Origin: DASPXK01 sp035637315
Lineage (GTDB): Bacteria > Chloroflexota > UBA6077 > JACCZL01
DNA length: 35,396 nt
Reading direction: 5' to 3'
Assembly: GCA_035637315.1 (NCBI GenBank)
Contig: DASPXK010000277.1
Coordinates: 1-35,396 of the forward strand
In this document: positions 30,477-35,396 of the stretch, in pieces
Numbering within the stretch: position 1 is the first letter of the stretch
How the letters are laid out: each line of letters starts with the position of its first letter
Program-made: the position numbers and the translations under genes
The notes under the pieces: generated by a model
The model's input: the letters and a program-made list of their open reading frames with translations, nothing else
Told to the model about the DNA's origin: nothing
Database searches by the model: none

Positions 30477-31574
30477 ATGAAGATCACCGATTTGACGATT
30501 ACCCTCCACCGCTGGGACGTGCCGAAGACGACCTACTCCGACGAGGCGGGCGGCACAAAGCAGGTCGGGGTCGTGACGATCAAGACGGACGAGGGGGTTG
30601 AGGGCCACTCGTTCCTCGGGTCGGCCTTCCAGGGCGCCGACGAGTTCGCCGGGCAGGTCCTCCAGCGGCTCAAGCCGCTGGTCATCGGCCGCAACCCGCT
30701 CGACATCGGGGCGATCTGGCAGGACGTGTGGAGCCGCAATCGGCGGGTGAGCGCGCTGGCCATCTGCGCCGTGGATGTGGCGCTGTGGGACATCGCCGGC
30801 AAGGTGGCCGGCCTCCCGATCCACCGCCTCATCGGCACCTGCCGCGAGCGGGTCCCGGCCTACGCCTCGTCCCACTCGATGGCTAGCCCGCGGGCCTACG
30901 TCGACGAGGCGCTCAGCTTCCGCGAGCGCGGCTGGCAGGCCTACAAGATCCACCCGCGCAAAGACCCGAAGCAGGACCTGGCGATCTGCGCGGCGGTCAA
31001 GGAGGCCGTCGGTGACACGATGGTCCTGATGCTCGACTCGATGTGGGCCTACGGCTACGAAGAAGCGCTCCGGGTCGGGCTGGCCATCCAGGAGATGGGC
31101 TTCTTCTGGTACGAGGACCCGTTGGCCGAGGACGATGTCTACGGCTACGTCAAGCTGAAGCAGAAGCTGAACATCCCCATCCTGGCCACCGAGTACTCCC
31201 CGGGCGGCCTGTATGGCTACACGCAGTGGATCCTCGAGCGCGCGACCGACATGCTGCGGGGCGACGTGGCGGTCAAGGGCGGCCTGACGCCGATGGTCAA
31301 GATCGCCCACCTGGCCGAGGCGTTTCGGCTGAAGTGCGAGGTCCACCACGGCGGCAACTCACTCAACAACGTGGCCAACCTCCACGTCACGATGGCGATC
31401 CCGAACTGCGATTACTTCGAAGTCCTGCTGCCAGACGAGGCCCAGAAGCACGGCCTCGTGCGCGACATCGAGGTCGATCGGGAAGGCTCCGTCCACGCCC
31501 CGACCAACCCGGGCTTGGGCTACGAGATCGACTGGGAGCTGATCGAGCGCAACAAGACCGCGGTCCTGACGTAG
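30477..31574 (+). CDS. enolase-superfamily enzyme (mandelate racemase/MLE type)
   Basis: A 365-residue member of the mandelate racemase/muconate-lactonizing subgroup. The barrel shows the KxH base motif K157-I-H159 in QAYKIHPRKDP, metal ligands D187 (VLMLDSMWAY), E213 (FWYEDPLAED) and E239 (LATEYSPGGLYG), and a histidine pair at 290-291 (CEVHHGGNSLNN). The lid domain (1-120) is complete. The reaction is probably proton abstraction next to a carboxylate, as in sugar-acid dehydration or racemisation, but the substrate is not determinable. The ATG at 30477 follows GGAGG. A binding lipoprotein gene starts 8 bases after the stop. Confidence 0.92.
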   Translation: MKITDLTITLHRWDVPKTTYSDEAGGTKQVGVVTIKTDEGVEGHSFLGSAFQGADEFAGQVLQRLKPLVIGRNPLDIGAIWQDVWSRNRRVSALAICAVDVALWDIAGKVAGLPIHRLIGTCRERVPAYASSHSMASPRAYVDEALSFRERGWQAYKIHPRKDPKQDLAICAAVKEAVGDTMVLMLDSMWAYGYEEALRVGLAIQEMGFFWYEDPLAEDDVYGYVKLKQKLNIPILATEYSPGGLYGYTQWILERATDMLRGDVAVKGGLTPMVKIAHLAEAFRLKCEVHHGGNSLNNVANLHVTMAIPNCDYFEVLLPDEAQKHGLVRDIEVDREGSVHAPTNPGLGYEIDWELIERNKTAVLT

Positions 31575-31582
31575 GCCCCGCC

Positions 31583-32590
31583 ATGGACCGCCGCAGCCGC
31601 CGCCTCTTCCTGCAGGGCAGCCTCGCCCTGGCAAGTGTCGGCCTGCTAGCCGGCTGTGCGTCTCTCCCAACTCCCGCACGCGCGCCGTCGAAGACGGCGC
31701 GGATCGGTTTTCTCTCGGCTTCTCTCCCTCTCCCTAACTCCTCCACAGATGCCTTCCGGGAAGGGCTGCGTGAACTTGGTTACGTGGAGGGCCAGAGCAT
31801 CGTCATCGAGTACCGATTCGCGGAGGAGAGTTCGGGTCAGCTCCCGAGCCTCGCGGCCGAGTTGGTCGGCCTCGCACCGGACGTTCTCTTGGCGTGGGGT
31901 GGGCCGGCGATCGTCGCTGCCAAGCAAGCGAGCAGCACGCTCCCGATCGTCTTCCCAATCTCGGGCGATCCCGTCGCGGCGGGCTGGGTCGCCAGCCTCG
32001 CGCGGCCCGGTGGCAACCTTACCGGGCTGAGCTCGCTTGCGACCGGACTGGCCGCGAAGCGGCTGGAGCTCCTTGCGGAGGTCGTTCCAGGGATCTCACG
32101 CGTGGCAGTGCTGTGGAACCCTACCAATCCCACGAAGCAGCCCGAGTTCGCGGAGACGGTGAGCGCGGCTCGAAGCCTCGGCATTCAGCTCCAGTCCTTG
32201 GAAGTTCGCGGTCCCGACGATTTCGCGGCTGCGTTCGAGGCCGCAGCCAGTGGGCGCGCGGAAGCCCTCTTCGTGCTGGCCGAACCGCTCACGGTTAGAC
32301 ACACATCGCAGATCGTGGAGTTCAGCATGCGGAGCCGGCTGGCATCAGCCCACGAGCTGTCGGAGTACGCGGAGGTAGGCGGGCTGATGAACTACGGAGC
32401 AAACCGCTCCGATCTCTTCCGCCGCGCGGCGACCTACGTGGACAAGATCCTGAAGGGCGCCAAGCCAGCAGACCTGCCGGTCGAGCAGCCGACCAAGTTC
32501 GACTTCGTGATCAACCTCAACACAGCCCAGGCGCTCGGACTGACCATCCCCCAGTCGGTCCTGCTCCAGGCGACCGAGGTCATTCAGTAG
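31583..32590 (+). CDS. ABC transporter substrate-binding lipoprotein (TrpX-like family), paralog 1
   Basis: A 335-residue periplasmic binding protein of the ABC_sub_bind (DUF534/TrpX) type. The signal has twin arginines and a lipobox: RRLFLQGSLALASVGLLAGC, so it is a lipoprotein, possibly Tat-exported. The mature part has ARIGFLSASLP, FREGLRELGYVEGQSIVIEY, SLARPGGNLTGLSS and the C-terminal RRAATYVDKILKGAKPADLP. No permease or ATPase gene is adjacent. The ATG at 31583 lies 8 bases after the enolase-family gene. The same family member is encoded on the opposite strand at 33909-34943. Confidence 0.9.
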   Translation: MDRRSRRLFLQGSLALASVGLLAGCASLPTPARAPSKTARIGFLSASLPLPNSSTDAFREGLRELGYVEGQSIVIEYRFAEESSGQLPSLAAELVGLAPDVLLAWGGPAIVAAKQASSTLPIVFPISGDPVAAGWVASLARPGGNLTGLSSLATGLAAKRLELLAEVVPGISRVAVLWNPTNPTKQPEFAETVSAARSLGIQLQSLEVRGPDDFAAAFEAAASGRAEALFVLAEPLTVRHTSQIVEFSMRSRLASAHELSEYAEVGGLMNYGANRSDLFRRAATYVDKILKGAKPADLPVEQPTKFDFVINLNTAQALGLTIPQSVLLQATEVIQ

Positions 32591-32651
32591 GGTTACGCCA
32601 ACGCCGCCTCGATCGCTGGCGGCATGTAGACTGGTCCCGGAGTGGACGCTT

Positions 32652-33815
32652 ATGACGACCGCGCTTCGCGCCGCGCGCGACCAGGTCCTGGCCTTTCGCC
32701 TGGACAGCCATCATCTCGTCCAGCGGCGACCACCCGGCGCGCTGCTCGAAGTGGCCGCAGCGTGCGGGGTCCGGAATACGCCGCCCGGCTCGGCGGCGCT
32801 GGCCCTGCACGCCCGCGTCGCCGGCCTGACCCCGGAGGCCGTCGAGCGTGCTCTCGGCGAGGGCAAGACGTTGGTCGAAGTGCTAGGCATGCGGCTCTCG
32901 CCGCACATAGTCCCGGCCCGCGAGGCGGCGGTGTTCACCGTCGGGGCGTTGCCCGCCGACGAGGAGTCCCTCCGCGCGACCCTGCCCGCCCTCGCCCCCG
33001 CCCTCGACCAGGCTGGGATGACGGCGACCGAGGCGCTGCAGCGGGCGACCGACGCCGCGAATGCGGAGCTGGATGGTCGAATGCTGGTACGAGGCGCGCT
33101 GAGCGCGGCGATGACCCAGCGGCTGCCGGAGGCGCTAAGCCCTTGGTGCCGAGGCTGCGGCGTGCGGCACGTCGCCGAGAGCCTGTTCCGCCTGGTCGGG
33201 GTGCGCGGGGCGTTCGTCATCGTACGCTCACGCAAGATCGACATGTACGTGCGCACCGACCAGTGGCTGGGCGCCGCGCCCGACGGCGACCCCGTCGCGG
33301 CGCGCACCGAGCTCCTGCGCCGCTACCTACGCTGCTACGGGCCATCGACCGCCAACGACTTCGCCGCGTGGGCCGGAATCGCGCCCGCCGATGCCCAGCG
33401 CTCCTGGGACCGTGTCGCCGACCATCTCGTCCCGGTCGACGTGGACGGTCGCCCTGCCTGGCTGCACGCTTCTGATGTGGCTCGCCTCGAGAGCCCGCCG
33501 ACACCGGCCGGCGTGCGCCTGCTGCCACCGTACGACTCGTATCTCGATCAGCGCGACCGCCCGACGTTGCTGCCGGACAAGGCGCTGCACCGCCGCGTCT
33601 GGCGGATCCTCGGCAACCCGGGCGTGGTGCTCGCGGACGGGCACATCGCCGGGCTGTGGAGGCCGCAGAAGAAGGGCAAACGGCTGGTCGTCACGGTCGA
33701 GAGCTTCGCAGCGCTAGCGCAGAATGCGCGCGCCGAGATCGAGGCCGAGGCCGCGCTGCTCGCTCCGTATCGGGGCTGCACCTCGGCGGAGGTAACCTTC
33801 GCGGACCAGTCGTGA
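32652..33815 (+). CDS. winged-helix DNA-binding protein, AlkZ/YcaQ-like (HTH_42)
   Basis: A 387-residue protein of the HTH_42 group that includes the DNA glycosylases AlkZ and YcaQ. The N-terminal part reads VLAFRLDSHHLVQRRPPGAL, matching the family's RL..HHL..R opening. ELLRRYLRCYGPSTANDFAA and WAGIAPADAQRSW form a winged helix, and RLLPPYDSYLDQRDR (about 295-309) corresponds to the segment that carries catalytic residues in AlkZ. The QxQ or QxD pattern of proven glycosylases is not clearly present, so DNA-repair activity is uncertain. The ATG at 32652 follows the binding-protein gene by 61 bases. Confidence 0.85.
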   Translation: MTTALRAARDQVLAFRLDSHHLVQRRPPGALLEVAAACGVRNTPPGSAALALHARVAGLTPEAVERALGEGKTLVEVLGMRLSPHIVPAREAAVFTVGALPADEESLRATLPALAPALDQAGMTATEALQRATDAANAELDGRMLVRGALSAAMTQRLPEALSPWCRGCGVRHVAESLFRLVGVRGAFVIVRSRKIDMYVRTDQWLGAAPDGDPVAARTELLRRYLRCYGPSTANDFAAWAGIAPADAQRSWDRVADHLVPVDVDGRPAWLHASDVARLESPPTPAGVRLLPPYDSYLDQRDRPTLLPDKALHRRVWRILGNPGVVLADGHIAGLWRPQKKGKRLVVTVESFAALAQNARAEIEAEAALLAPYRGCTSAEVTFADQS

Positions 33816-33908
33816 GGCGTTGGTCCGACACGGCCGATTCCCGCCGAACGGCAGCCTCGGCCGCTCAGGTTATCGGCGGGATTCCAAGGCTGGCGGGGGG
33901 GCGGCGCG

Positions 33909-34943
33909 CTACTCGATGATCTCGGTAATCTGGATGAGCACGTCCTCCGGGAAGGTGATCCCCAGCTCCTTGGCAGTCGTCAGGTTGACCGCAAAGTCGA
34001 ACTTGGTGGGCTGTTCGATCGGCAGATCGGCGGGCTTAGCCCCTTTGAGGATCTTGTCCACGTACGTGGCCGCGCGCCGGTACAGGTCCCTCAGGTTCGC
34101 ACCGTAAGACAGGAGCCCCCCGAGCTCCACGAACTCCCTGAATTCGTAGATCGCTGGCTGTCGGTATCGCTTCGCGAGGCCTGCGATCGCGACGCGGTTG
34201 TTCGTGATGAGCGCATCCGCGGGGACGATCAGCGCACCGGCGTGACGAGCAGCCGCGGCCTGGAATCCGATCTCGAAGTCCTCTGCGCGTCGCACATCTA
34301 GCCGCTGCACCTGTATCGCGAGCGTCCGAGCCGCGGCCTCCAGCGCCTCCAACTGCGGCAGGTAAACAGGATTGGTGACGTTCGTGAACATCGCCACCAG
34401 CGCGAGATCCGGGATAAACGCCCTGAGCAGCTCCAGGCGCTTGCCCATGACCTGCCAGGACATCAGACTCAACCCGGTCACGTTGCCGCCCGGACGAGCG
34501 AGGCTGTCCACGATACCGCTCGCGATAGGCTCAGAGCTGGCCCCCATGACGATCGGGATGGTCCCCGTGGTCTGTTTGGCAGCGATGGACGCCAGGGTGG
34601 CCGATGCCACGATCACGTCCACTTTGAGATCGACCAATTCGGCCGCGAGGGCGGGGAGACGATCGTCATCGGTTCCCGCGAAGCGGTACTCGATGCTGAC
34701 GTTCTGACCGTCGACGTAGCCCAGCTCGCCCAACCCTTGCAGGAGCCCATCGATGAAGGGCCCGCGCCCCTCGCGCGAGCCCGGGGCCAGGAAGCCAAGC
34801 CGCGGGACTTTGGTCGGCTGCCGTCCGCCAAGCGGCACGAGTCCGCAGCCGGACAGGACGCCGAACCCGGCCATGGTGAGGCTGCCCTGGAGAAACCGGC
34901 GGCGAGAGTACCGCCCCATGCCTGCCCACACACTTAGGGTCAT
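33909..34943 (-). CDS. ABC transporter substrate-binding lipoprotein (TrpX-like family), paralog 2
   Basis: A 344-residue paralog of the protein at 31583-32590. It shares the signal architecture (RRRFLQGSLTMAGFGVLSGC, twin arginine and lipobox) and blocks such as GLGELGYVDGQNVSIEYRFA, SLARPGGNVTGLSLMSW and RRAATYVDKILKGAKPADLP. The ATG at 34943 overlaps the stop of the upstream membrane-protein gene as ATGA, which favours it. An ATG at 34919 matches the paralog's N-terminus equally well. Again no permease or ATPase is adjacent. The two paralogs face each other around the winged-helix gene. Confidence 0.9.
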   Translation of the reverse strand: MTLSVWAGMGRYSRRRFLQGSLTMAGFGVLSGCGLVPLGGRQPTKVPRLGFLAPGSREGRGPFIDGLLQGLGELGYVDGQNVSIEYRFAGTDDDRLPALAAELVDLKVDVIVASATLASIAAKQTTGTIPIVMGASSEPIASGIVDSLARPGGNVTGLSLMSWQVMGKRLELLRAFIPDLALVAMFTNVTNPVYLPQLEALEAAARTLAIQVQRLDVRRAEDFEIGFQAAAARHAGALIVPADALITNNRVAIAGLAKRYRQPAIYEFREFVELGGLLSYGANLRDLYRRAATYVDKILKGAKPADLPIEQPTKFDFAVNLTTAKELGITFPEDVLIQITEIIE

Positions 34944-35314
34944 ACCTGCTGCCTCGCGACGTCAGCGGGCGCCCGCGCGGCGACGACCAGCCCGCAGACC
35001 AGCGCGATCACGATGGCGACATGGTAGGCGATGTCGGGCGCGGTACGGGGACCAACGCCGATGGCGATCGTGAACGCGCCGATCAGCGTGCCCAGCAGCG
35101 CGAGTGTCTGAGCGGCAATGCCGATGAGACGGGTCCGCGCCGTCCAGGCCCAGGTTAGTCCGAATCCGGCGAGGAGGACGACGGCGATCGAGCTCTCGGC
35201 GACAGCGGCCTGATAGTGCTGGTAACCGCCGACGAGCACGCCGAAGTGGACCAGCCCGGCTATGGCGAAGCTGGCCCCTTGGAAGAGCAGGAAGAATCGA
35301 ATCGTCTGTCTCAT
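34940..35314 (-). CDS. four-helix membrane protein, 124 aa
   Basis: A small integral membrane protein with four predicted helices: FLLFQGASFAIAGLVHFGVL, SSIAVVLLAGFGLTWAW, LIGIAAQTLALLGTLIGAFT and AYHVAIVIALVCGLVVAA. No catalytic motif is visible and no family is assigned with confidence. The ATG at 35314 follows GAGGG and starts directly before the basic MRQTIRF. A longer frame adds 14 residues but no homology. The stop overlaps the start of the binding-protein gene (ATGA), so the two are translationally coupled. Confidence 0.75.
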   Translation of the reverse strand: MRQTIRFFLLFQGASFAIAGLVHFGVLVGGYQHYQAAVAESSIAVVLLAGFGLTWAWTARTRLIGIAAQTLALLGTLIGAFTIAIGVGPRTAPDIAYHVAIVIALVCGLVVAARAPADVARQQV

Positions 35315-35396
35315 GATGCCTGTACCCTCTTCTTCGTCGGTCGGCGTACGCGCCACCTGCTGGATCCGGTGGTGCTGCCGTTGGTTGCATGATCCT

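Noticed and set aside
31043..31582. N-terminal extension of the binding lipoprotein through the enolase-family gene
   Set aside because: The long frame is a GC-rich shadow of the enolase-superfamily gene. The signal peptide and lipobox begin at ATG 31583.

Overview
The window is a gene-dense, GC-rich bacterial segment with short intergenic gaps, frequent GTG and TTG starts, and many long inverted repeats between and sometimes inside genes. The gene content (gas vesicle genes, DUF2723 and ArnT-like glycosyltransferases, LLM-class oxidoreductase, Uma2 nuclease, orphan ABC-type binding lipoproteins) and the style of the repeats suggest a Chloroflexota bacterium, perhaps an uncultivated one. This is an inference: no rRNA or marker gene is present. 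I see no tRNA, rRNA, CRISPR array or intact insertion sequence.

Layout. 1-820: two tiny convergent membrane ORFs, a small CxxC/CxxC protein and a hairpin repeat. 827-4947: a gas vesicle cluster in the order gvpF-gvpG-gvpF-gvpJ-gvpF/L-gvpK-gvpJ-gvpA. 4995-8436: a GAF-PAS-PAS histidine kinase and a receiver-kinase protein, colinear with the gas vesicle genes and possibly co-transcribed. 8507-11092: a cupin, an unknown protein, a CobD/HisC-like aminotransferase and nucleoside diphosphate kinase. 11089-11832: a deiodinase/redoxin-like gene with an in-frame TGA at the active-site position of a UxxC motif, followed 10 nt later by a hairpin. I read it as a previously unmarked selenoprotein gene. 12025-17526: an envelope polysaccharide block (O-antigen ligase-TPR protein, ArnT/PMT-like glycosyltransferase, YbhN-like membrane protein). 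17602-19790: toxin-antitoxin territory, with a RHH-DUF433/DUF5615 pair, a hicAB pair whose hicA is frameshifted, and decayed 3' ends of the YbhN-like and DUF5615 genes in the same order as the intact copies, which points to an old tandem duplication. 19783-23082: a DUF2723 glycosyltransferase and a NYN-domain protein. 23243-27448: a frameshifted potassium channel, acyl-CoA ligase, SDR dehydrogenase and LLM oxidoreductase. 27509-35314: a Uma2 nuclease, a broken serine hydrolase, an internally deleted cupin, DUF1697, an enolase-superfamily enzyme, two paralogous substrate-binding lipoproteins around an AlkZ-like winged-helix protein, and a small membrane protein.

The most notable items are the candidate selenoprotein with its putative SECIS hairpin, the gas vesicle cluster linked to two sensor kinases, and the palindromic repeats that have entered reading frames and now encode protein segments or termini. 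Several genes carry one-base lesions. These may be real decay or assembly errors, and the raw reads would have to decide.
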